A stretch of DNA of 64,000 bases from Ornithinimicrobium humiphilum (lineage in GTDB: Bacteria > Actinomycetota > Actinomycetes > Actinomycetales > Dermatophilaceae), in assembly GCF_006716885.1 (NCBI RefSeq), contig NZ_VFPU01000003.1:131598-195597 (forward strand). The letters are read 5' to 3'. Position numbers and translations under genes: made by a program. Positions 17,210-24,809 of this stretch are shown here, one piece after another. How positions within the stretch are numbered: position 1 is the first letter of the stretch; each line of letters starts with the position of its first letter. The notes under the pieces are model-generated. The model made no database searches, had not been told where the DNA came from, and saw nothing but the letters and a program-made list of their open reading frames with translations.

Positions 17210-17923
17210 CTAGGAGCAGGCGGCCTCGCGCAGCGCCGCCAGCCCGGCGAGGTCGCCCTCCCCGAGGTCGTCCTGCCCGGAGTGCTCCGGCGCCATGAGC
17301 TGTCGCGGGTCGTCGCTGTGCCCCAGGCCGAGCACGTGCAGCAGCTCGTGGACGAGGACCGGCTCGGGGTCGGTGCGTCGGAAGAAGCCGCCGGGCACGT
17401 CGGTGTCGATCACGACCATGCCGCCGACGGAGTGCCCGCCCCCGCCAGGACCCTGCACGTAGGTCGAGCCGCCGATGCCGGCCGTGGCTCCAACGAGCTC
17501 GGGCACCTCCTCCTCGTCGGCCCACATGAGGAGGACCGGGCCGGCGTCCCGGTCGCGATAGGTCCGGTCGTCGGTCTCGCCGACGACCTCGAGGGCGAAG
17601 CCGCTCGCCTCCGAGACGCGGGAGACCGCGGAGGCGACGAGGCCCTCGTAGCCCTCCGGAGCGCCCTGCGGGTTGACCTCGATCGGCACGGTGCCCTCGC
17701 AGGGCCAGGTGATCGGGGCGCCCCGCGGGGTGGTGGCCATGTAGGTCCAGCCGTCGCCGCCGGACCCCGGGACGCCGACGACCGGGTCGATGACGACGTC
17801 GCGCAGGTCGGTGAGGGCGAGCGTGGGCGAGAGCACGACCGTGCCCACGATGACGGAGCCCACCACGACCAGCGTGCCGAGCACGCCGCCGCAGGAGCGC
17901 CCTCGCCGTGGTGCCTCGGTCAT
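17210..17923 (-). CDS. Membrane-anchored matrixin-like zinc metallopeptidase (paralogue 2)
   Basis: A 237-residue paralogue of the gene at 10952-12010. An N-terminal transmembrane segment (GVLGTLVVVGSVIVGTVVL) is followed by the same order of landmarks: a WPCEGTVPIEVNPQGAPEG segment, the zinc motif HELLHVLGLGH and a QLMAPEH Met-turn. It lacks the long cytoplasmic N-terminus of paralogue 1. The ATG at 17923 is used; an in-frame GTG at 17941 would add six residues. Probably a cell-surface protease of unknown target. Confidence 0.82.
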   Translation of the reverse strand: MTEAPRRGRSCGGVLGTLVVVGSVIVGTVVLSPTLALTDLRDVVIDPVVGVPGSGGDGWTYMATTPRGAPITWPCEGTVPIEVNPQGAPEGYEGLVASAVSRVSEASGFALEVVGETDDRTYRDRDAGPVLLMWADEEEVPELVGATAGIGGSTYVQGPGGGGHSVGGMVVIDTDVPGGFFRRTDPEPVLVHELLHVLGLGHSDDPRQLMAPEHSGQDDLGEGDLAGLAALREAACS

Positions 17924-17994
17924 CCCGACAGTGTCGCCCACGAACCTGGCCGGTGCGGGGCGACAGCCGGCCCTGGTCGCGGCACGATGGCGCC

Positions 17995-18360
17995 ATGGCG
18001 ACCTACGAGGTGCACGGGGCAGGAGTCGCGCGCTGCCGCGAGCTCATCGACGCGCGGCAGTACGTCCTCGACTCCGAGTGGTCGGAACGGCAGCCGGACG
18101 CCGCCGCGGAGAACGCCTACCTCGAGAGGCACCCCATGGAGGACTACGCCGCGTGGCACCTGGGCCTGACGGTGGGCGCCACCGACGGCACCAAGGGCCG
18201 CTACGCCTTCGTCCACGGCGACTTCCGCCGGGTGCACCGCTCGGCGCTGATCGCCTGCGTCTTCCGGGCCGCGCAGTGGCGGCACAAGGCGGTCGAGCTG
18301 GCCGCGCACGACCTGCTGCAGCGGCTGGACCGGGCGGCCGGGATCGGCACCGACCGGTGA
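17995..18360 (+). CDS. Conserved hypothetical protein
   Basis: A 121-residue soluble protein. The dense run of conserved-looking aromatic and charged residues (EDYAAWHLGLTVGATDGTKG, YAFVHGDFRRVHRSALIAC, RAAQWRHKAVELAAHDLL) suggests an enzyme or a nucleotide-binding domain, but I do not recognise the family. The start MATYEVHGAGVARCRELID follows a weak ribosome-binding site. It is convergent with the Nudix gene, with the stops almost touching. Confidence 0.65.
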   Translation: MATYEVHGAGVARCRELIDARQYVLDSEWSERQPDAAAENAYLERHPMEDYAAWHLGLTVGATDGTKGRYAFVHGDFRRVHRSALIACVFRAAQWRHKAVELAAHDLLQRLDRAAGIGTDR

Positions 18361-18361
18361 C

Positions 18362-18808
18362 CTAGCGGGCGGCCGCCCACTCCGCCGCGGCGTGCACCAG
18401 GGTGACGGCGTCCAGCTCCGCGAGCCGGTCGAGCTCGACCCAGCGGACGTCGTCGGTGCTGCCGTCGACCTCGACGGTGAGGGTGCCGCCGGTGACCCGG
18501 GCGAGGTAGACGACCTGAAGCCCCTGCAGGGACAGGCCCTGCGGCGAGAAGCTGAGGCGGTCGGCGGGCGGGATCCAGTGGTTGCGGACGCCGAGCAGAC
18601 CCTCGAGCTCGACGCTCAGACCGGTCTCCTCGTGGACCTCGCGCAGGCAGGTCTCCTCCGGGGTCTCGCCGAGCTCCATGCCGCCGCCGGGCAGGGTCCA
18701 TCCGCCGACGACGCGACCGTCGTGCCGCGTCTCGCTCCAGTGCGGCAGGAGGACCCTGCCGTCCTGCTCGATCCACGCGTAGCAGCCCACCCTGGTGTCG
18801 TAGTCCAC
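18362..18808 (-). CDS. Nudix hydrolase
   Basis: A 148-residue Nudix protein with an intact box: GGGMELGETPEETCLREV continuing into HEETGL, i.e. G-x5-E-x7-REV-x-EE-x-G-L at about residues 41-63, which binds Mg2+ for nucleoside-diphosphate-linked pyrophosphate hydrolysis. It starts at GTG 18808. The substrate (oxidised nucleotide, sugar nucleotide or cofactor) cannot be told from the sequence. Confidence 0.9.
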   Translation of the reverse strand: MDYDTRVGCYAWIEQDGRVLLPHWSETRHDGRVVGGWTLPGGGMELGETPEETCLREVHEETGLSVELEGLLGVRNHWIPPADRLSFSPQGLSLQGLQVVYLARVTGGTLTVEVDGSTDDVRWVELDRLAELDAVTLVHAAAEWAAAR

Positions 18809-18870
18809 CGGGACAGGGTAGGCCGACGGCGCGGTCCCGCGGCCTCCCTGCCGTGTGGTGAGATTGAGCG

Positions 18871-20517
18871 GTGGCAGGGACCAGGGCGGAGGCGCGGGCG
18901 CGCGTGATGCGGCGCCGGCGCGTGCTGGCGACCGGCACGGCCGCGGTGCTGCTCGCGGCCGGTGCCACCGGGACCGCCGCGCTGCTCGGCGACCGGGGGC
19001 AGGACCCGTCGACGGCGTCCCGGGAGACGGCGGCGGAGACCGCCCCGGCCACCCAGGAGCCGTCGCCCTCGGCGTCAGCCGAGACCAGGACGCCCAGGCC
19101 GGTCGACGCCCCGCGCGAGCGGATCGCCGGCTACACGGCGTCGGAGCGCGAGCCGCAGCCGATCCCCGACGGGCTGCGGCCCTACCAGGACGGCGTGATC
19201 ACCGAGCTGGGGACCGGCGACGTCGACGAGGAGGGCGTCCGCGTCTTCGTCGCCACCTGGGACGGCCAGACCTACGACCATCCGGTCGCCCAGGCGCAGT
19301 ACGCCCTGAAGCTGATGGAGTCCTACCGGCTGACGGGCGAGCGGGCCTACCTGGAGATGGCCGAGAAGAACGCCCAGCGCATCGTCGACCGCCGCCACGA
19401 GATCGACGGCGCGTGGTACTTCCCCTACGACTTCGAGTTCGACCTGCACCGCAACGGCCGGGGCGTGCTGACGCCCCCCTGGGCCTCCGGCATGGCCTCG
19501 GGCCAGGCGCTCTCGACCTTCGTCCGGCTCCACGAGATCACCGGCGAGCAACGCTGGCGCGACGCGGCCGACCGCACCTTCGCCGCCTTCCTGCAGGCCC
19601 CCGACGGGGAGGGCTACTTCAGCTCGTTCGTCGACGACGACGGCCGCCTGTGGCTGGAGGAGTACTCCCGCTATCCGGTCATGACCAGCGAGCGGGTCCT
19701 CAACGGGCACATGTGGTCGATGTACGGCATCTGGGACTACTGGATGATGAACGGCTACGACCATGCCGATGCCGAGAGCCTGTGGCGCGGCGCGCTGCAC
19801 ACCCTGGAGCAGACGGCGGGCCGGGACTTCCGCAACCCCGGGTGGGCGAGCCGCTACTCGATCTGGCAGGGGCAGCTGGCCCACACCTACCACCGGTACC
19901 ACCAGGAGCAGTTCCTGATGATCTACCGGATGTCGCACGATCCCGTCTGGGCCCAGCACGCGCAGGACTACCGGTCCGACTTCCCGGTCTGGCGCGCGAG
20001 CGAGGGCACGGCCGTGCTGACGCCGCGCACCACGGCGGCCTACCGGCTCGACGACAAGGCCGCGCACATCTCCGACCGCACGATGACCGTGCAGGAGACC
20101 CGGGAGCTCTCGCTCGACGCACCGGTCGAGCTCGCCTGGGACCGACGGGGCAAGGTCCCGGACGGGCCCAACGTCATCCGGCTCGCCGAGGGGGACCTGA
20201 AGGGCTGGTGGGTCGAGGAGGGCTACGGGCGCGCCTGGGTCAAGGAGCTCGTCGAGGAGCACGTCTACGCGCCCGACCTCCAGCTCTCCGTGGAGGCGGA
20301 GGTCGAGGTGGCGGTCTACCGCTACGACGAGGAGGGCGACGAGATCGACTCGCGCCTGGTCACGCTCGAGCCGGGGGTGCGCCATCCGAGCGACCGGTCC
20401 GCCTACACCGCAGGGCGGCCGTCCTACCACCTCTCCGGCGGAGAGCTCGAGGGCTGGTGGCTCCCGCTGCAGCCCGAGGTCAGGATGTGGCGCGACCCTG
20501 CGCCGGGCGAGGGCTGA
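18871..20517 (+). CDS. Exported D-glucuronyl C5-epimerase-like protein
   Basis: A 548-residue protein: a basic N-terminus and hydrophobic anchor (about residues 18-40), a Ser/Thr/Pro-rich linker (about 45-85), then an (alpha/alpha)-barrel with the D-glucuronyl C5-epimerase C-terminal pattern: WYFPYDFEFDLHRN, LTPPWASGMASGQALSTFVR, HEITGEQRWRDAA, GYFSSF and MYGIWDYW. C5-epimerases convert D-glucuronate to L-iduronate residues in heparosan-type polysaccharides. The last roughly 130 residues form an additional beta-rich region. No glycosyltransferase or capsule gene is adjacent, so the acceptor polymer is unknown. GTG start. Confidence 0.78.
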   Translation: MAGTRAEARARVMRRRRVLATGTAAVLLAAGATGTAALLGDRGQDPSTASRETAAETAPATQEPSPSASAETRTPRPVDAPRERIAGYTASEREPQPIPDGLRPYQDGVITELGTGDVDEEGVRVFVATWDGQTYDHPVAQAQYALKLMESYRLTGERAYLEMAEKNAQRIVDRRHEIDGAWYFPYDFEFDLHRNGRGVLTPPWASGMASGQALSTFVRLHEITGEQRWRDAADRTFAAFLQAPDGEGYFSSFVDDDGRLWLEEYSRYPVMTSERVLNGHMWSMYGIWDYWMMNGYDHADAESLWRGALHTLEQTAGRDFRNPGWASRYSIWQGQLAHTYHRYHQEQFLMIYRMSHDPVWAQHAQDYRSDFPVWRASEGTAVLTPRTTAAYRLDDKAAHISDRTMTVQETRELSLDAPVELAWDRRGKVPDGPNVIRLAEGDLKGWWVEEGYGRAWVKELVEEHVYAPDLQLSVEAEVEVAVYRYDEEGDEIDSRLVTLEPGVRHPSDRSAYTAGRPSYHLSGGELEGWWLPLQPEVRMWRDPAPGEG

Positions 20518-20520
20518 GGG

Positions 20521-21186
20521 CTACTGCCCGAGGCCGCCCAGCAGCGTCTCGAAGTCGGGGACGTCCTCGTCGAGGTCGTTGCCGGAGCGGCGGCGCGGGC
20601 GCAGGTCCTCGGCGCCCGGGACGAAGCCCGCGACCGCTCCGCGCTCGGCGACGACCAGCGCCGCGAGCTCGGACGCGGCGCGCGTCACGCGGGCGGTGAG
20701 GGCGTCGGCCTCGCCGCCGCCGAAGTCCTCGGTCGCGGCGAAGACCCCGGTCGGCACCACCACGGCGCGCAGATAGCTGAAGAGCGGGCGCAGCGCGTGG
20801 TCGAGGACCAGCTGGTGGCGCGCGGTGCCGGCGGTGGCGGCGACGAGGACCGGCGTGCCGGTGAGCGAGTCGGGGTCGAGCACGTCGATGAACAGCTTGA
20901 ACAGGCCGGCGTAGCTCGCGGCGAAGACGGGCGTCACCGCGACGACGCCGTCGGCCGAGCTGACCAGCTCGCGGGCGCGACGCACGGCCGGGGTGGGCAG
21001 GCCACCGGTGGTGAGGGTGGTCACCAGGTCGGAGGCCAGCTCGCGCAGCTCGATCACCTCGGTCTCGACGCTCTCGCCGCGGGCGCCGACCTGCGCGGCG
21101 ACCGCCTCGGCGATGCGGTCGGCCAGGAGGCGGGTGGACGACGGACGCGACAGTCCGGCAGTGATGACGACGATGCGGCGGGACAC
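20521..21186 (-). CDS. NAD(P)H-dependent FMN reductase (CE1759 family)
   Basis: A 221-residue flavodoxin-fold reductase: RRIVVITAGLSRPSSTRLLAD at the N-terminus (FMN phosphate loop) and GVVAVTPVFAASYAGLFKLF for the flavin ring. It starts at GTG 21186, 94 bases downstream of the luciferase-like monooxygenase on the same strand. This pairing is the known CE1758/CE1759 'LLM duo', in which the reductase supplies reduced FMN to the monooxygenase. The C-terminal 30 residues are charged. Confidence 0.88.
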   Translation of the reverse strand: MSRRIVVITAGLSRPSSTRLLADRIAEAVAAQVGARGESVETEVIELRELASDLVTTLTTGGLPTPAVRRARELVSSADGVVAVTPVFAASYAGLFKLFIDVLDPDSLTGTPVLVAATAGTARHQLVLDHALRPLFSYLRAVVVPTGVFAATEDFGGGEADALTARVTRAASELAALVVAERGAVAGFVPGAEDLRPRRRSGNDLDEDVPDFETLLGGLGQ

Positions 21187-21280
21187 GACGTGAGCTCCCT
21201 CGGGGATCGGGTGTGCGGTGCGACGGGGTGGAGTGAGGGCCGGGGTGCCGGCCGGGACGGCCCGGCCGGCACCCGACGGC

Positions 21281-22414
21281 TCAGGAGGTGACGACGGTCT
21301 CCGCGGCCCGGACCGGCGCGACCAGGTGGTGCGGCGCGTCGGGACCGGCGGCGACCAGGCTGGCGTGCGTGGGCGGGTCGCTCGGGACGTGGCTCGGGCG
21401 GCGCGCCTCGAACTCGCGGCGCAGCACCGGCACGACCTCGCGGCCCAGGATCTCCAGCTGCTCCAGCACGACCTCGGTCGGCAGACCGGCGTGGTCCATG
21501 AGGAAGAGCTGGCGCTGGTAGTCGCCCACGGCGTCGGCGAAGCCCAGCGTGCGCTCGATGACCATCTCGGGCGTGCCGACGGTCAGCGGCGTGGCCCGGG
21601 TGAACTCCTCCAGGCTCGGGCCGTGGCCGTAGACCGGGGCGTTGTCGAAGTAGGGCCGGAAGAACCGCTTGGCCTCGGCCTCCGTGCCGGCCATGAACAC
21701 CTGGCCACCCAGACCCACGATCGCCTGGTCGGCGCTGCCGTGACGGTAGTGCTCGAAGCGGCGCCGGTAGAGCTTCACCATCTGCGCGGTGTGCTCCATG
21801 TTCCAGAAGATGTTGTTGTGGAAGAAGCCGTCGCCGTAGTAGGCGGCCTGCTCGGCGATCTCGGTCGAGCGGATCGAGCCGTGCCACACGAACGGCGGGG
21901 TGCCGTCCAGCGGGCGCGGCGTGGAGGTGAAGCCCTGCAGCGGCGTGCGGAACTTGCCCTGCCAGTTGACGACCTCCTCGCGCCACAGGCGGCGCAGCAG
22001 GTGGTAGTTCTCGACCGCGAGCGGGATGCCCTGGCGGATGTCCTTGCCGAACCACGGGTAGACCGGGCCGGTGTTGCCGCGGCCCATCATGAGGTCGACG
22101 CGGCCCTGGGCGAGGTGCTGCAGGAAGGCGTAGTCCTCCGCGATCCGCACCGGGTCGGTGGTGGTGATCAGGGTGGTCGACGTCGAGAGCACGATGCGCT
22201 CGGTCTGCGCGGCGATGAACGCGAGGTGCGTCGTCGGCGCGGACGGGACGAAGGGCGGGTTGTGGTGCTCGCCGGTGGCGAAGACGTCGAGCCCGACCTC
22301 CTCGGCCTTGAGGGCGATGCGGGTCATCGCCTCGATCCGCTCGCCCTCGCTGGGCGTGCGTCCGGTGGTGGGGTCGGGCGTGACGTCGCCGACGCTGAAG
22401 ACACCGAACTGCAT
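21281..22414 (-). CDS. Luciferase-like FMN-dependent monooxygenase (CE1758 family)
   Basis: A 377-residue TIM-barrel flavin monooxygenase of the bacterial luciferase superfamily. Family landmarks: MQFGVFSVGD at the start, FATGEHHNPPF, RIVLSTSTTLITTTDPVRIAEDYAFL, and RGNTGPVYPWFGKDIRQG for the flavin site. It is first in an operon with its FMN reductase. ATG 22414 has AAGGTGAG upstream, and a perfect AGTTGA/TCAACT dyad lies 20 bases before the start. The oxidised substrate is unknown. Confidence 0.92.
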   Translation of the reverse strand: MQFGVFSVGDVTPDPTTGRTPSEGERIEAMTRIALKAEEVGLDVFATGEHHNPPFVPSAPTTHLAFIAAQTERIVLSTSTTLITTTDPVRIAEDYAFLQHLAQGRVDLMMGRGNTGPVYPWFGKDIRQGIPLAVENYHLLRRLWREEVVNWQGKFRTPLQGFTSTPRPLDGTPPFVWHGSIRSTEIAEQAAYYGDGFFHNNIFWNMEHTAQMVKLYRRRFEHYRHGSADQAIVGLGGQVFMAGTEAEAKRFFRPYFDNAPVYGHGPSLEEFTRATPLTVGTPEMVIERTLGFADAVGDYQRQLFLMDHAGLPTEVVLEQLEILGREVVPVLRREFEARRPSHVPSDPPTHASLVAAGPDAPHHLVAPVRAAETVVTS

Positions 22415-22433
22415 GGGGCTCACCTTCTTGGGT

Positions 22434-22449
22434 AGTTGATATGTCAACT
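22434..22449. promoter_or_regulatory. Palindromic operator of the monooxygenase operon
   Basis: AGTTGA (22434-22439), spacer TATG, TCAACT (22444-22449): a perfect dyad in an AT-rich island between the monooxygenase and the ankyrin gene. Its size suits a MarR- or TetR-type dimer. No regulator gene is adjacent, so the protein that binds is unknown. Confidence 0.6.
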
Positions 22450-22473
22450 TTACTAACAGGAGCCCCGCCGCGT

Positions 22474-22863
22474 CTATTCCGGCCGTTCCAGCAGCTGGGG
22501 GCGGCCGAACATCGCGGCCGTCTCGCGCGCGGTGGGCGTGCCCCGGTCGGGGTCGGCGCCGCCCTCGAGCAGGACCGCCACGACCTCGTCCTCGCCCTTG
22601 AAGACCGCACCCGCCAGCGGCGACTGGCCGCGGTCGTTGAGGCGGTCGACGTCGGCACCCCGGCGCGCGAGCTCGCGGACCAGGTCGGCGTGCCCGTGGT
22701 AGGCCGCGAGCATGAGGAGGGTGTTGCCGGCCGGGTCGGTGAGGTCGACCGGGGCGCCCGCGTCGACGTAGGCGGCGAGCCGCGCCGTGGCACCCTGACG
22801 GGCGAGGTCGAAGAGCGCGTGGGCGAGGTCGACGGTCTCCTGGTCAGGCACGCTGTCGGTCAT
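22474..22863 (-). CDS. Ankyrin-repeat protein
   Basis: A 129-residue cytosolic protein made almost wholly of three ankyrin repeats: about residues 46-75 (DPAGNTLLMLAAYHGHADLV, RELARRGADVD), 79-108 (DRGQSPLAGAVFKGEDEVVAV, LLEGGADPD) and a partial third. Small ankyrin proteins of this size accompany catalases in several bacteria, but no catalase is present here. A protein-binding role is all that can be inferred. Confidence 0.88.
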   Translation of the reverse strand: MTDSVPDQETVDLAHALFDLARQGATARLAAYVDAGAPVDLTDPAGNTLLMLAAYHGHADLVRELARRGADVDRLNDRGQSPLAGAVFKGEDEVVAVLLEGGADPDRGTPTARETAAMFGRPQLLERPE

Positions 22864-22927
22864 CGGGTCCTCCTGGTGGCGACCCGACCGAGCCTAGTCG
22901 AGCGCGACGGACGCCGCCGGGCGTGGC

Positions 22928-23461
22928 TCAGGCGGCCAGCAGCAGCGCCAGCGCCGCCGTGTCGACGTCGGCACCCGGGTCGTCGACCACCTTGCTGGTG
23001 AGCCGGGCGATGTGCCCCTGGGCGTCGACCTCGACCCAGGCCGCGCGGTGCTCCAGCCCCAGCTCGGGAGCGCCGGGCAGCAGGATGCACCCGGAGGCGG
23101 TGTCGTACTCGGGCACCGAGGAGACGGTGCTCCGCGGCGGGTGCAGGACCGCCAGCCCCGGCGGGGTCCGGTCGGCGAAGCGCCCGGGCCGCAGGTGCTC
23201 GCCGCCGAGGATCGGGCCCTCGGCGAGGACGAGTCCGACGGCACCCTCGGGCGGACCGTCGGGGACCTCCTCGGCGACGCGGAAGACGGTGCTGCCCTGC
23301 GGCAGCATGCCCGGGACGGCGGCCAGCTGCACGGCGAGCAGCAGGAAGTCGGCCCACTCGAGCGTGTCGTCGGGCCAGCGCCCGATGAGCACGAACCCCG
23401 ACAGCTCCCCGTGCCGCTGCAGCGGCGCGACCTCGACCGGCGGCAGTCTCCGCTCCGTCAT
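22928..23461 (-). CDS. Hypothetical protein
   Basis: A 177-residue soluble protein beginning MTERRLPPVEVAPLQRHGE. Hydrophobic strand-helix elements (FVLIGRWPDDTLEWADFLLL, VGLVLAEGPILGGEHL) suggest an alpha/beta fold. No membrane segments, no recognised family. The ATG at 23461 follows a weak AGG. It is divergent from the AAA ATPase with a 136-bp gap between their starts. Confidence 0.6.
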   Translation of the reverse strand: MTERRLPPVEVAPLQRHGELSGFVLIGRWPDDTLEWADFLLLAVQLAAVPGMLPQGSTVFRVAEEVPDGPPEGAVGLVLAEGPILGGEHLRPGRFADRTPPGLAVLHPPRSTVSSVPEYDTASGCILLPGAPELGLEHRAAWVEVDAQGHIARLTSKVVDDPGADVDTAALALLLAA

Positions 23462-23597
23462 CGCCTGACCTCCTCGCCCTCGTCCTGACAGGCCGTTCCC
23501 GGTGGTCCCTCCTAATCTGCCACGCGATCGCGGGGAACGGGAAGGGCCCGGGCCCGGCGCGCCCCCCCTGTCACCGCCCGGGCCTAGGCTCCGAGCC

Positions 23598-24809
23598 GTG
23601 TACAGCACCGTGGCGGTCAGCGGATACCGGTCCCTGCGCGACGTGCGGCTGCCGCTCGGCCGCCTGACCGTCGTGACGGGGGCCAACGGTGCGGGCAAGA
23701 GCAGCGTCTACCGTGCGCTGCGCCTGCTCGCCGACTGCGGCGCGGGCCGGGTCGTCGGCTCCCTCGCCCGCGAGGGCGGGCTCCCCTCGGTCCTGTGGGC
23801 CGGTCCGGAGTCGCTCGGCGCCGCACGCCGGGGGTATGACGTGCAGGGCACCGTGCGCACGGGCCGGGTCGGGCTGCGGCTCGGCGTCGGGGGCGACGAG
23901 CTGTCCTACCTGGTCGACCTCGGCATCCCCGTGCAGTCGGGATCGGCCTTCGACCGCGACCCCGAGGTCAAGCGCGAGGCGGTGTGGACCGGGCCGGTGA
24001 TGCGGCCGGCGACCCTCGTGGCGCGCCGCCGCAACGCCACCGTCGAGCTGCGGGACGACGCGGGTCGCTGGGAGCAGGCACCCGTCCGGGTGCCGACCTG
24101 GGCCAGCATGCTCACCGAGGTCGTCGACCCGGCCGACGCGCCGGAGCTGTGGGCGGTGCGCGACGCCCTGCGCTCGTGGCGCTTCTACGACGGCTTCCGG
24201 GTCGACGCCGCCAGCCCCGTCCGCCGGCCCCAGGTCGGCACCCGCACCTGGGCGCTGGCCGAGGACGGGTCCGACCTGGCCGCCGCGCTGCAGACGATCG
24301 CCGAGGACGGCGGACGCGAGCTGGAGGAGGCGGTCGCCGACGCCTTCGACGGCGCGCGGCTGGAGGTGGCCTCCACCGACGGGCTGATGGACGTCCGGCT
24401 GCACCAGCGCGGGATGCTCCGCCCGCTGCGGGCGGCCGAGCTGTCCGACGGCACGCTGCGCTACCTGCTCTGGCTGGCCGCCCTCCTCACCCCGGTGCCG
24501 CCGCGGCTGATGGCGCTCAACGAGCCCGAGACCAGCCTGCACCCCTCGCTCGTCGCCCCGCTGGGCCGGCTCGTGGCGCAGGCGGCCCGCCGGACGCAGG
24601 TCGTGGTGGTCACCCACTCCGACGCGCTGCTCGCGGCCGCGGCCGTCGCGACGGGCACCGACGTCGACGCCGTCCGCGAGGCGGACCCGCCACCGCCGGG
24701 CGAGGTCGCCCCGCTGCGACTGGTCGAGCTGGAGAAGGACCTCGGCGAGACGCGGGTCGCCGGCCAGGGGCTGCTCGGCACGCCACCGTGGGAGTGGGGC
24801 AGCCGCTAG
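23598..24809 (+). CDS. AAA ATPase with SMC/RecF-like (AAA_21) fold
   Basis: A 403-residue ATPase. The RecF-like N-terminus SGYRSLRDVRLPLGRLTVVTG leads directly into the P-loop GANGAGKSS. A signature-like ELSDGTLRYLLWL and Walker B MALNEPETSLHPSL lie at about residues 285-315, followed by VVVVTHSD. No coiled coil is evident. The family is a group of predicted ATPases sometimes linked to DNA repair or phage defence, but no nuclease partner is adjacent here. The GTG at 23598 fits the family start. Confidence 0.85.
   Translation: MYSTVAVSGYRSLRDVRLPLGRLTVVTGANGAGKSSVYRALRLLADCGAGRVVGSLAREGGLPSVLWAGPESLGAARRGYDVQGTVRTGRVGLRLGVGGDELSYLVDLGIPVQSGSAFDRDPEVKREAVWTGPVMRPATLVARRRNATVELRDDAGRWEQAPVRVPTWASMLTEVVDPADAPELWAVRDALRSWRFYDGFRVDAASPVRRPQVGTRTWALAEDGSDLAAALQTIAEDGGRELEEAVADAFDGARLEVASTDGLMDVRLHQRGMLRPLRAAELSDGTLRYLLWLAALLTPVPPRLMALNEPETSLHPSLVAPLGRLVAQAARRTQVVVVTHSDALLAAAAVATGTDVDAVREADPPPPGEVAPLRLVELEKDLGETRVAGQGLLGTPPWEWGSR

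Noticed and set aside
23493..23545. CCGTTCCC and its complement upstream of the AAA ATPase as a hairpin
   Set aside because: Eight-base arms about 35 bases apart in GC-rich DNA are expected by chance.
23598..24809. AAA ATPase as part of a phage-defence pair
   Set aside because: The ATPase fold is shared with OLD-like and retron-type defence proteins, but there is no TOPRIM or nuclease partner; the neighbours are a hypothetical protein and a polymerase on the other strand.
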